Below, in pieces: positions 34,755 to 47,100 of a stretch of DNA of 64,000 nt. Origin of the DNA: Cucumis sativus (Eukaryota > Streptophyta > Magnoliopsida > Cucurbitales > Cucurbitaceae); contig NC_026656.2 of NCBI RefSeq assembly GCF_000004075.3, positions 19,788,607 to 19,852,606 on the forward strand. The letters are read 5' to 3'. The notes under the pieces are model-generated. The model saw only the letters and a list, made by a program, of their open reading frames with translations, was not told where the DNA came from and ran no database searches. A program made the position numbers and the translations under genes. Position 1 is the first letter of the stretch; the number at the start of each line of letters is the position of its first letter.

Positions 34755-37700
34755 ATGAAGCTCAAGAAGCAATCTGTCACCGAGAAAGATTTTTCCTCTC
34801 TCTTACGGAGGTTAGTGGTTCAATTTCGTTTGTTATAAGATGAAAAAAGTAGTGGATCTCACTGACTGTGAAAGGAATTAATAACTCCCAAATATTGTTG
34901 CATGTACCTGTTAATGAGAGTCTATGCGGAGAATAGTCATGTAAGAAGTGATCTGCTTATTTAGGATTCCTCGTGTTGGACAGGTACTCTCCGACGACGG
35001 TGCTGGCGTTGTTACAGGAAGTGGCACAAGCTCCAGACGCGAAGATTGATTGGAACGATTTGGTTAAAAATACTTCGACTGGGATTTCGAATCCCCGGGA
35101 ATATCAGATGTTATGGCGGCATTTGGCTTATCGTCATGCGTTGCTTGATGATTTAGAAGATGAGAAAGCACCTTTGGTCAGTGGAAGTTGATTAACTAGT
35201 TCATGTGTTTTTCTTTGTCTTGTCTGTTGCAATTTTCATTGATACCTGCAATTTCAAAATTGCTTGCAGGAAGATGACAGTGACTTAGAGTGTGATTTGG
35301 AGCCGTTTCCATCGGTCAGCTGCGAAACTTTGACAGAGGCTGCAGCGTGTGCAAAGGTAAGTAAATTAAATCAGCCTCTTCTTTTTGGACTTTAGCTTGC
35401 TTGGTTTGATGGAAAATTCTTTGCCAATGTTTATTTAATTGTCCTGCATATTCACTCCCAAATATCAATTGTCTGTTTTAATCTTCATCTAGGAAGGTCT
35501 TAACTTTGTGAGGGCCAAAAAGGAATGCTTTTAAGAACCTTGGAACCTTTTCTGTGATCAGAACTTGAAAAGGCTGTTCACAATCTCAAATGTATTGATA
35601 TAGGTGAATACTTGATGGGGCAGAACAGAATGGACTCAATTAAAATGGAAAATTTAATTGGAAAAAAAAGACAATTTAGCAATTTTATCGTGTGTGGATT
35701 AATATGGGTGTTCGATGCATCTTAAAAATGGTTATATCATTCATAGAAGCTAATGGTTTGATAGGTAATTTTGCTTGGCAGTTTCAGTTTTTAGTGTGCG
35801 AGATCAACTGAACGTATGGAAAATGACTTCTGTCAGGTGTTTATCTCTTCTGGTTCTCCAAGTGACTTGAATGTTCCGAACAGTAGCATAATAGAGGCTC
35901 CATTAACTATTAGCCTACCTAGAAGTTATACGGATGGAGTTCAGTTTGAAAATGTAGACCCTGCTTGCTCCGTAAAAGGTGCAATCATTACGGTTCCTGT
36001 TTCTGTTCAAAGACAGCCAGTCCTTGCCCCACCATCCGCCGAAGGATTGAATACAAATGGACCAACATATGGCAACAATGCTTCTCGAAGGAAAAGAAAA
36101 CCTTGGTCGGAGGCAGAGGACCTTGAGTTGATGGCTGCAGTGAAGAAATGTGGTGAAGGGAATTGGGCAAACATCATACGTGGAGACTTCTTGAGCGATA
36201 GAACTGCTTCACAGCTATCTCAGGTTTTCTTTTGTTTTTCCTATTCATTTATGTTTGGTAGCAAAGCATGCTTTAGGCAGTGTTTACTTATTTATCTCAC
36301 TTTCTATTATTATCCCTTTTTTGCCGATAAATACTTAGTTTATTAGCTACTCTCACAGGCTTCAGTTTATAGCATTTTAGGATTAGTTAAAGTCCCATAT
36401 TATTTCTATTATTTAGCAGTTTCAAAATTCAAGTTTGGCTTATGTATTGTAGCTTTTTCTATCCTAATGCCCTGGGTCATCTACCAAAAGCGTCAATCAT
36501 GTTGTTTGCATTTGTGTAACTATGTGATGGAAGCTGAATGAATTGTGTCGGTTTGGGTTGGTGCTACTTCAAATATTAAATGTGCCTATAGATTCTTTCA
36601 TTTTTATTCAATTAGTGAATTATGAGGTTTGTATTAGGAATGTGTTAAGAAATGGATTATTCTCCCACATTCCTGTGGTTGGTACTTGGTATATGCTGTT
36701 AGTACTTAGGTGTGCCCGGAGGGCTTTTTAACACACTGATCCTTACTCAAATTGTTAGTAAAAGAAAATCAAACAAATTGCACCCCTAAAGGATTCTGGT
36801 TCTATAATACCTATTGGAAACTTAGCAGTAGAAATGTCATTCCAGTTTCACAATTTTTATTTCTTATTCATCGTTAGCTTATCTGATGGGCTAGGATTTT
36901 ATGGTTAAGTTGTGCACACTGCATATAATGGCAGTACTGCAGTCACACAAATAAAAACTCTTCGAAGCTGAATCATTATTGTAGGGATCATGAATTGGTT
37001 TGTTGGTCTGTTTTGTTGTACTTCATATTTGGGAAGGTAGAGGAATATTTGGATCATATCCCTTGGTGCTCTGAGTTTGTAAATTGTTTGGGAGTTGTCC
37101 TTTTAGATGTTTGGTATTTTGTATGCCCTCCAGAGGGACTTTACTGTGATTGAAAATTTCTTCTCAATCCACCTCGTGGTCAGAAGGGTCACTTTTTATG
37201 ACTTGCTAGGTGTGTGCCATCTTATGGAGTTTGTGGGATAATCGGAATGCTAGAGTCTTTAGAGGGGTGGATAGGTATCCTACCGAGATTTGGTCTCTTG
37301 TTTGCTTGCTTGTTTCGCTGTGGGCTTCGATTTCAAAAGCTTTTGTAAACCATATGCGCTATTTTGCATAGCTGGGGTCTGAATGTCTGATCATCAGAAA
37401 CGGTTTGGTTTTAACATAAACTCAAAATTTTCTTTTCATTCTTTACCTAACTCTTACACAAGGTATTATGTTGACTTTAGGAACCTTATAACTGTCAACA
37501 AATGAGTGGAAAGTGAAAATGAAACCTCTTGTTAGATCCACTAGTACATACTGCTATTATGAGATCTTATTATCTATGGTCGATGGCATGACTGACATTA
37601 TTTATTTGAAATACACCACTTGAATACAGGAGAACTGAAGTCTACTCACTGAGTTTGTTTTGTTGAATTTGCTTCAAAGAAGCAATATATATTTTTTTTT

Positions 37701-40036
37701 GTTATTTTTGTTGTGTGTGGGTTTTTTTATAATAATAAATAACTAAATATTATTTTGTAAATCTTGTGCTTGGTCAGTTTTACCTTCTATCTTTTTTTTT
37801 GTACTTCTCTCTTGGTCAATGGAGCTTCGTATTTATTAAAGGTTAAATGCTCCACACGTCATGATGGATAAACTTTCTGCCATCTTCATGCCAGAAGTTT
37901 TTCCATTGCATAGTAACTAAATGTTTATAAAAATCCATTCGACGGTTTATAACAAAATTCAAGTTGATTGTGGCAATATTCTCTCTAAATCTTAACATGT
38001 TTCCTTGTCATTCTATTTCACATTTGTGTTTAGTCATGCCAATGCTGGTGCATGACTTCCAAAATATTAAAATGGACCATCCAACAAAATTGAGCATCCG
38101 TTGTCATCTAGTTAGGCCTGGGTTTGACCCAGTTGTCCTGGGTTCAAATCCCGGCAGCGGAGTCTTTTGTCGAGAAAATCTTATAAATTTCCTATGTTTG
38201 TAATGTCTTTGATGTAGACCATTTAGTCTATGCTCAAGTCTCCTATTAAAATTTATCTCGTCGCTGAAATAGTCCAACTCTTTGGTTCTGTAGAGATGGG
38301 CAATTATTAAAAAGAAGCATGGAAATTTGAATGTGGGAGTCAACACAGCTGGTACACAACTATCTGAGGTGCAGTTGGCAGCGCGCCATGCGATGTCCGT
38401 AGCTCTTGGTAGACATGTTGGTAGCTTGAAAGCTAGAATAAATGGCTCAGGTAACTACTATCTTCTATTGGTTACTTCTTAAAAGGGTTAGTTTTCCACT
38501 TAAAATTCAAAGGGAAAATTTAGTTTTACACTTAAAATTGAGATAAATGGGCTAATCTGGAATTTTTATTGAATGTTCATGCATTTTATTTATTTATTTA
38601 CTTTTTTGGTAGATTATCTACTATGACTATTATGTGATCAGATGTTGGTGATGTAAATTGGCATTTGTTTTCTTTATGGGTGCTTATTTGAATGTTGTAA
38701 GGTGGGTTGTCTGGTCTGGCCTGGCCTAGACACTCACGGACATAAAAAAAATTGAATAGTTTCTTCGGTCACTAGACTTTGATGTCTCTGCATATCTGAA
38801 AAATTAATGTTTGTGAAGAGAATTCATACTCCTGCTTTTAACACGATAGGTTTGAGTTCCTCATTTTCACAATTTCAATGCTCTCTTTTCCTTTTTCTTT
38901 TATCTTATACTTTTTCATTTTCATTTTTTCCCACAGCCAGTACAAGTACGATTGGTAATGGTAGTTCCCTTACTACAGTTGCCACCTCGGAACAAGTGCA
39001 AGATAAATTACATCAAAGCCCTACTCATGCAAAACCATCTTCCATTGGATCGTCAAGTCTAACCGCTAAAACTCAAGTTACCACATCCAAGAAGATGGTC
39101 CCAAAGTCTTCTTTTGATTCAGACTGTATTGTTAGAGCTGCTGCAGTTGCTGCTGGAGCTCGCATCGCTTCACCAGCAGATGCTGCATCTCTACTCAAGG
39201 CCGCTCAGTCGAAGAATGCCATCCATATCATGGCCAAAGTGCCTGCTTCAACCAAAACACTCACTCCTGGCAGGGGGCCTAGCCATTTAGAAGCTCATCC
39301 TAGTATTAAGTTACCCACCCTCTCTACCACCCCCACGGTTGTGCCATCTCGTGGTGGCCCCTTGAAGATTACATCTCCAACAACTGCCAAATTATCAAGT
39401 GTGCAAACAGACCAGAATACTGCTGTAGCCTCTGCCACTGCATCCACTGCATCTGCAACAGACCAGAATACTGCTGTAGCCTCCACTGCATCTGCTGATT
39501 CATTGTCAGAAAAGGAGATCAAGATAGCAGAAGAAATTAGAGGTCGCAGTTTAGCTGGTGTGCAGGCCACATCCCAAAAGGGTGAACATTGTCTTTCCAA
39601 ACAATCATTATCCGGAAGAGTTCAACAAGAAAAGCCAGCTGACTTAGGACCACCGTTCAAAAGACAATCATCTGGGAGAGTTCAGGAAGAAAAGCCAGCA
39701 GAATTGGGACCGCCGTTGAAAAGACAAGCTACTGAGACTAGTAATTGCAGTAGTAGTTCACAAAACATGCCAATGGCTGATGGCAATACTAAAGTTGAAA
39801 CTTGCAATCAGGCCGAAGAGAGACAAAAAAGCAATGCTAATATGGTTACTGGTTCCTCAGATCAGCAAGGAATCATGAATCAGTCACAGGTTGAGAGAGC
39901 TGAACCTCAGGACATGGACATTAATAGTGATGGAAAGGATAGACCTATTACGAAAACAGACAGATGCAGTGAAAATTCAAGGCACAAGGAGGCTGCAAGT
40001 GAGATTTTGGAAGGAAACACCAAGGTTGACGGCTAA
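34755..40036 (+). CDS. Myb/SANT-like (homeodomain-like) nuclear protein, function unknown
   Basis: Six exons (34755-34810, 34984-35176, 35270-35356, 35837-36223, 38294-38450, 38937-40036) give about 659 residues. The N-terminus (MKLKKQSVTEKDFSSLLRRY, then TVLALLQEVAQ and WRHLAYRHALLDD) looks like a small helical module. An acidic stretch follows. A single Myb/SANT domain spans about residues 196-250, with the spaced tryptophans Trp202, Trp222 and Trp243 (KPWSEAEDLELMAAVKKCG, GNWANII, then RWAIIKKKHGN across a 2.07-kb intron). The long C-terminal part is Ser/Thr/Ala-rich with an Ala-rich segment (AAAVAAGARIASPADAASLL) and two short internal duplications. I take it for the family of Arabidopsis At1g09710/At1g58220, described only as homeodomain-like; this match is from memory. 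DNA or chromatin binding is inferred from the SANT fold alone. Confidence 0.88.
37210..37350 (+). mobile_element. LINE coding fragment inside a SANT-gene intron
   Basis: A 47-codon open stretch reads VCAILWSLWDNRNARVFRG and, further on, EIWSLVCLLVSLWASISKAF. This is the region following the reverse transcriptase in plant LINEs. The surrounding intron sequence (about 36950-37380) contains further broken pieces in other frames. It has the same orientation as the gene and is a decayed relic. Confidence 0.6.
38097..38161 (+). pseudogene. tRNA-like relic (resembles tRNA-Glu) in a SANT-gene intron
   Basis: The first and last seven bases (TCCGTTG at 38097-38103 and CAGCGGA at 38155-38161) pair as a complete acceptor stem with one G-T pair. 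A perfect T arm follows the usual geometry (CTGGG, 7-base loop TTCAAAT, CCCGG), and GGTTCAAATCC is a consensus B box. An anticodon-arm-like hairpin CTGGG/CCCAG (38118-38132) has only five loop bases, and the D arm is shortened, so the total is 65 bases. It is therefore a truncated tRNA gene or the head of a SINE, not a working tRNA. Confidence 0.6.
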
Positions 40037-41581
40037 GATGGTGGGATCAGTTTTCCTCAGATACTGCACATAGCTTTTCTTGGCAATTTTCCTGTCAAGT
40101 TTATCAATTAACTGTTTTCGAATTAAATGTGAGACTTCCTCGTTGCTAGAAGTGCACTTCTGTTCATGTGATATGTTCTGCTACTTGTATGCCCTCGAGG
40201 AACATGGCGAAGCAGCATTCATTTGACCTGAAAAGAAAGGAAGAACAGTAACATATAATCAGAAATATCATATGTACTTGTATTTATTTTGATTTGTTAT
40301 TAAACTCTTGTTTTAAATGTGTTTCTAACTTAGCCTTAAAAAAGGTGTAACTTCAAATTCTTCTGTCTCATGACTGATCCATGTCTAGGTCTGGACTCAA
40401 GGTTTGCTGTTAGTATGCTAACATGGCAAACTTGGTATCACTGCTTTGTGTTGAGTTTAAATTATGTACCTAACTGTAAATGCATTACAAAAAAAAGTGT
40501 TTTATTCCATTTGTGGAATGAGAGAATTTAACTTATGTCAAAAGTTGATAATACAAATATTGTAGTGAATTTGGTACATTTTTAATTCTGGACTTTTGTT
40601 CTAACATACAACCTTTTGGTTCTGCATAAATTATGGCTATTTTCTTGTAATTAGTATTTAATGATTTTTAACAATTGGGAAGGCTCTTCTTCACTAGTTT
40701 TTTTTGGGTGGGGTGGTCTCAACCTCTTGCCCTTAAGTTGTTCTTTTGATTTCTGTACATTACATGGTTGTTTCTTATATATGTGTTTCTACTATTTTCT
40801 CTTTTAAAAAATTTAAAAGATGGACAATGATAATTATATTTCTCATTACAAACAACAACCAATATAAGAAAGGAAAATTAGTTCATAGGTTCTATCGCTA
40901 TACACATACATATATAGATATATATATATATTATATTAAAGAATATTACATTGAATGAGGATAGAGGTATCTACAATTTTCATGCCTGCACTGCACAACT
41001 GTGTTACTATGTACAACAAATTTTACAAATGGGTCCATCCTTCAGAGCAGGCATTTTAGATGAACCAAACCCACTCATATCATATTTACATCATTGAACC
41101 ATACATAAATGGACTCACTATTTACACCAACTTTTCACATGAATTAAACACTTCCCACTTTATACATAAAAACTCCAAAGAATTACAAAACACTTCCACT
41201 TCCACTTCCACCTCTTTAAGATTTTTTTTCTTCAAACCCAATGGCTGGTTGGCTCAACCTTTTTCCTCCTCTGTCTCCGTCTTCCATATTTATAAAGGAG
41301 TCTCAAATTATTTACATCCCATTTTTACAAGCTTCATCCCGGATGAGGTCATATTCTTTTTAAGTCTCTCTTTTTAAGAGCATAATATGGTCAAAAAGAA
41401 TTGAAAAGATGAGAATCTCCACCCACTGTCTGCATCCAATTTGCTTCTCAGCAAGTACTGTCAAAAGAAGCCAGAATAGATAGTATTCTATATCTTTTTC
41501 TTTTTTCCTTTTTCAAATTTTTTTCAGTTTTTTTAAATGACTATATATCACAAAATGGTTTTCTTTCTTGGAATCAGAGCA
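40037..41581. other. Tail-to-tail region between the SANT gene and the small acidic protein gene
   Basis: This holds the 3' UTRs of the two convergent genes and AT-rich spacer, including an ATATAC-type simple repeat at about 40895-40935. No gene is visible. Confidence 0.55.
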
Positions 41582-42802
41582 TTAGCAGTTCTGAAGAGAG
41601 GACAGCCACTGTTCCATATATTTCTTGCTCTCTGTTCCATGGAGAAGTGCAGACATAATCAGCTTAAAACAAACGTAAAGCAAACCAAAAGAAAATTACA
41701 ATTGTAGTAACTTATTTTTAGTATTATTCGCATTGGCTTTAACATTCACACAATATGAAGCCAATCAGAACAGGGAAACTCCAAATATTTCCGAAAAGGC
41801 CCAAAGCAAACAGAATATAATTCTATTAAAGTCCTACTATGGTTATTTAGAGTATCTGTAAGGGAGCTAGGAGGTTTATACATTGAAACAAGTTCAATTT
41901 GATCCTATCATTCTACACTATCAGCATGTAAGCCTATTTGCTTGCTCAGTTTTAGTACATGATATCTTTTTCTCATACATCATTATCCTATTGAGAATGT
42001 GTCAAGTAATATTTCTTAGAGATGAAGTTTCACAACGCCTCCTGCTGAGCATGATTCATAAAAGAAAATAGCGTCATCTTCCTATAAATAAGGGTCTATG
42101 AATATGAGACATAATTACATGCAAGTTTTTCCTTCTTGGAAATACGTTTATTTGATTTCCAACATTTACAGTGTAAGTTAGATTGTGAACAATGAAATTA
42201 ACCTGACATAGGAAATGAACGAAGTTTATCGAGTCACTATGTACGAAAGAGGACTAGAAGAATCTTTTGGTAGGCAAAAGCAATAACTAACAAGCAACAC
42301 CAACTATATGCAAGCTTGAGAAGAAACAACTCTTACCAGCAGAAAAACTGTCGTTAATGTTCCCAACGGCACTTAAGATACTATTCTTAGTCTCGTCCAC
42401 AAAATCATTGTAAATGCGTCCATAACATGGAACCAGCACAGCAAAACTGTTATCTGATTCATCATCACTCTGGAATCCAGGTCCGTGGGGCTCCGACCAT
42501 CCGATCGACCAATCTGAATCATCAGACTCAGACCCTGAAACACATCCTCCATCAGATGGAACAAGAACAATGTCGTATTCCCTATCAATTTTTCTTTCTT
42601 CTCGACTATGCCATTTCCTCTTCACCCTTCTAGATGAGGATGATAAGTTGGCCCCATTAACTAAAGGAAATTTTAGAGTGTCCGTTTCCCGGTTGGCTGT
42701 ATCTAGTGAAGCATTTAAAGCAGACCCACCATTCGAGCTTCGAGGTTCTTTATGCTTCCCACTCCATAACCACCACGAGAGTTGGGGAAATGCCACAGAC
42801 AT
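41582..42802 (-). CDS. Small acidic plant protein of unknown function
   Basis: Two coding exons (42337-42802 and 41582-41631) give about 171 residues. The ATG at 42802 gives MSVAFPQLSWWLWSGK; the frame upstream lacks an ATG. The 3' exon was found by extending past the donor GCTG|GTAAGAG to an acceptor that continues the frame as SKKYMEQWLSSLQNC. Features are a Trp-rich N-terminus, a basic patch at about 58-72 (RRVKRKWHSREER), then an acidic Ser/Asp region with two Trp (SESDDSDWSIGW) and NSFAVLVPCYG. The wording is highly regular and looks like a conserved eudicot protein, but I cannot name it. Tyr76-Asp-Ile-Val and Phe120-Ala-Val-Leu, in acidic context, fit the loose pattern of ATG8-interacting motifs, so an autophagy link is only a guess. 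No signal peptide or membrane segment is seen. Confidence 0.8.
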
Positions 42803-44100
42803 GTGTGAGTTCAATTTTCTTTGCTAACAAGTACCAAGTCCCTCCAAAGAAATATAAGGTAATCACAAGTAGATTCTAAAGTATGAGATGTGAAATGGAG
42901 CAAGTTTTTCCCTGTAAAGGATAAGAAAGCAGGAAGAAACCGAAAAATCAAATTGCGAAACGACAACAAACGAGATTGCTGCAATCATAGATTGCCGATA
43001 TTAACGAAATTAAGAAAGAAACAATCGAATTTCATCACATTTAATGTAGCATAATAGACTAAACGATGGAGTTTTGAATGTATCCAAAGAATCTCACAAG
43101 CTCAGGAAGGAAGAAAAAGAAGAGAGATTACTCTGTTTGACCACTTCAGGCCTTGAAAATCAGGAATCATCTAAGATTCTTCAAGGTTTTTGACCAAGTT
43201 TCCAGATTGTAGAATCAAGACAGAAGAACAAGAAAAAAATAGCTAATGAAATATATAATATTTTTAGGATATGAGTACGATAGACAAAAATTTCTAAATC
43301 CAGTTGCCCAATCTATATAGAAGCTTTCACAGAATTGGAAAAAGATAAATCAAAACAATAACCATTACCGAGAAACCAACTTGACAAAATCGAGCTGTGT
43401 CCGAAAAAGGAAACACGCCTTTACTAAATTTATCTCCCTCAAAATTCCCGATTAAAGCCATGAGAAATCCCTGCCCTTATTTCGTTTCAAGAGATTGCTT
43501 CTACTCAAAAAGTCGGCTAAATTCAAAGAACCTAAAATTTAATATTGTTTCTACATATAAAAAAAAGGACAAAAAAAAAAAAAATCACGTTCTCTTGTTC
43601 GATTTCAAACTCATTCAAGCACTGAAAATATAAACCAACAAATACCTCTAAATCTTCAAAACTCTCAAATTCCAAACACAAACAAAATCTTAATTCAATT
43701 TATTCCTGAAGCAACCTCCTCCTTCTCCCACTAGTAATTGACTTTCCGAAAACTTGTTTTTCAAACATTGCAACCGAAAGTAACCCAAAAAATATATATA
43801 TATATCCAGGAATCTTAAGCGAAACGCGCAATCAAATCAATAATGATAAAGCAATTAAAAAAAAAAGAAGAAAAACTAAAAGCTGAAGAAGAAACACAGA
43901 AATCTACCTTAACGAAGAAATTTGGAAGCGAAAGACTGTTGCTGTTCTACAAATTGAGGATTCAAATTCAAATTGAACACCACAAAATTTCAGCCAATGG
44001 ATCGGGAAAAAAAGAGCCGGGAGTTGCAAAGTTGTAGAAGATTTTAAGAGGAAGGATTTATTATTTTGGCTACAGTTCGGATCCATGGATCGACTTCGCT
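42803..44100. other. 5' leader and promoter of the small acidic protein gene
   Basis: Upstream of the start codon on the minus strand there is a possible splice acceptor (CTTGTTAG or GCAAAG) before AAAATTGAACTCACACATG, so the 5' UTR is probably split by introns. The stretch is A-rich on the plus strand with short homopolymer runs. The GC-richer block at about 43980-44100 may mark the first untranslated exon. No other coding sequence is visible. Confidence 0.4.
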
Positions 44101-47100
44101 TCCTCCACTAATCATTTGACACCAATCAAATTTCCTATATTAAAATATTAAATTACGTTTACGTGGTGAGAAAGGCTGCAATAAAGGACGTTATCCTCTG
44201 CAAGCAATAGCCACCAAAGTCAATCTATTAAATACACGTGTACCGGTGAGATTTAAAGAATAAAATGTTTCGGAAGAATCCACGTCATGGAGGAGACTAC
44301 ATTTTTTGTACTGTAGATTTGGGAGTAGAGGAAAAGAAATTTGAGAAAGTTATTGCCAGGTCGGATTTGTGGTGCTGGCTTGCTGGGGCCCATAGGGTGC
44401 CTGTATTACTCTTTAAATAATGTGTATGTAAAAATAATAATAATAGTAACTAAAAAAAAACAAAACAAAAAGTTAAATTACAATTCTAGGTCTATTGTAT
44501 TTTTTAGTTTTAAATTTTTAAAATTTTAAAATTCTACTTTGCTATCTAGGTAAATATTTTTCTTAAGATTTATTATTTATAATATTTTTCATTCGAGATT
44601 GAGAAATTAAGTTTTGAATTCGTTAAAAGCGGAAAAAAAAAAAGTTAGAGATAAACATCTTTGAATGGTCAAAAATCAGATTTCATTTCATGGTTTAATT
44701 TATAAATTTAGTCTCTAACTTTTTTTTGTATATTATATTTAATATGTCATTAAACTTTAACTTTTTTTAATAGGTTGTGAGATTTTAATTTTGTTTTTAT
44801 TACGTTTTCCTAGTAAGTTAGGGATGTTTTACTATTTTTAATAGAAATGTAAAGTTGTAAACATTAAAATTGTCAATTAAGTCTAGAAACTTTACTTTCG
44901 TAGTTATCTAATAATTCACTTCACATAGAATATTCTGTGAAATTAGAAATTTTATTAAATGTATAATAAATTAGTTTCTAAATATATATAAAAAAAAATT
45001 GTATCTAATAAGATATTGATTTTCAAATTCATGTCAAATAATTTTATAAATCTAGAAAGTGTCAAATAAATTCTAAATTAAGTAGACACGAAATTAAAAC
45101 TAATTAGTTATTTTACACAAATTTAGAAAAAGAAAATTATTGTCAAAATTATAATTTAATAAAATAACAATAATACTAAAAAAAATTAAAAGAGTTCTGT
45201 TTTAAAAAAATTTGACCAGAAAAATTGCGTGCCACGTTGGTCAAGTAACATAAATTTGGTGCATAAACTAACGAAGTAATAACTAATAACCATACCACAC
45301 GCAGTGCTAAACAATTTGGGGTTAAAAAATGTAGTCTAAAGTATTCAAAGTCGTAAAAGATCAACTAAATTGATTCAACAAGTGATCTACAATTATATAT
45401 TAATTAGTTAATTCAGTTTAATATACTTAAAATTAAATAATGATTATGATAATTAACTAATTTGATTCGTTGAATTGGCTGAGAAATTGTGTTTTTTTTC
45501 CTTCAATTAACCATTTTTTCAACTTATTTATACCCGTAGTTTGCGCAATAAGTTTAGCTTATAAAATAAAAGAAACTATAATCTTAGACTTATAAAAATT
45601 TAGTAGGTGTGAGATAAATAAATATCTTTTATTAAATTATTTATTAATATTCTTTTCTTTTTTGAGAAAGACATTATTTATTAATACTTTTATTGCAAGG
45701 TCGGAGAACTCTATTATATAATTTGCTCCATTCTAGGTGATTTGTAATTTTGTTTTGAACTTTTGAGCATGTATTGAAATATTTTGTTTAAAGACTTCAA
45801 TCGAAAAGCATGTTTTTAAAATAATTTTTTTGTTGAGTTATTGATGGTTGAATTATCATCAAATTTCTTGAAATGTCATGATTAGCGGTGAAAGCACAGT
45901 TTTCACGAGCATATTTTTGGTCTCGATCCCTTGTATCAAAATTCTGATAGAGAAACAAATTTTGTACTTTACGTAACATTGATGGAAAATTTGTTTGATA
46001 TGGAAAAAATTATGACGAGCAAAATGGGATCAAAGTTTTGCACATCAATATAGTACTTTATTTGATAGTACGAGATTGTAGTTCAAAACCAATTGATGAG
46101 TTTGTTTAATTCTTATTATTTTCTTAACTTGTAACAATTTTTATTTCTATTTCATGTCATAATAATCCCAAACGCACATTATACACTTTAAACTAAAATA
46201 AGATCAATAACACTTTTAAAACAAGCGTAAACAAAGGTAAATATATACTTGTTAAAGAAAAAAAACGTATTACATGGAATTCATTGTTTTCTTTATAAGT
46301 GTCTTTATCATTGTCCTTTTCATTGATTAGTTTTAAAGGAATGAAGGAGAAAAGGAAATAAAGAAGAAAAGAAAACACAGGTCCCTTTGCCTCCAACAAT
46401 GTTCCAAGGGGCATTTGATGCATTACATTTGCCAGTGTTAAATATGAAATAAAGCTAATTATTATAAAAACAATATTCAATAAAATAAGACATTAAAAAT
46501 TCCATTAATTCTTAACTAATATTATTTAATTACTAAAAAAATTACATAACTTAAAATTTTAAAATTGAAACCGAATGTTATATGGTGTGACTCTTAAGTT
46601 AGACATTGGCTGGATGTAAAGATTTGGCAAGTGATAGTCCTCTAAAATATACTTTTTTTCTAACATAAATGGTCCCATAAATTTAATGTTTTTAAATGTG
46701 TTTACATGGATGAAAGATATTAAATTTAAGAAACTCTCAAGACGATTCGATGCATGTAAAACGAGTTAAAACATAACAACTTTGATCAAATGATAGACAA
46801 ATTATCAAAACATCCATGAAGAACCTAGTGTTACTTCACAAGGATGATGTGTATGCACTTATAAAGAATGATGTTAGACACTGTCCTATATTGTTATACA
46901 TGCTGATTATATGCATACAATGATACATTAAATTCCTAAGAACTAGTCTAATTTGGGGTGACAAAAATGGACATTTTAGGGAGCTATTAGCAACCTTGGT
47001 GGCAAAGTGTAAGAATGAAGTGTGTTGAGGTTCATAAGTCAAAATCGTCTTCAAATCAAGATTTGTAATTGCAACAACCCTAAACTATGTATACGGTCTT

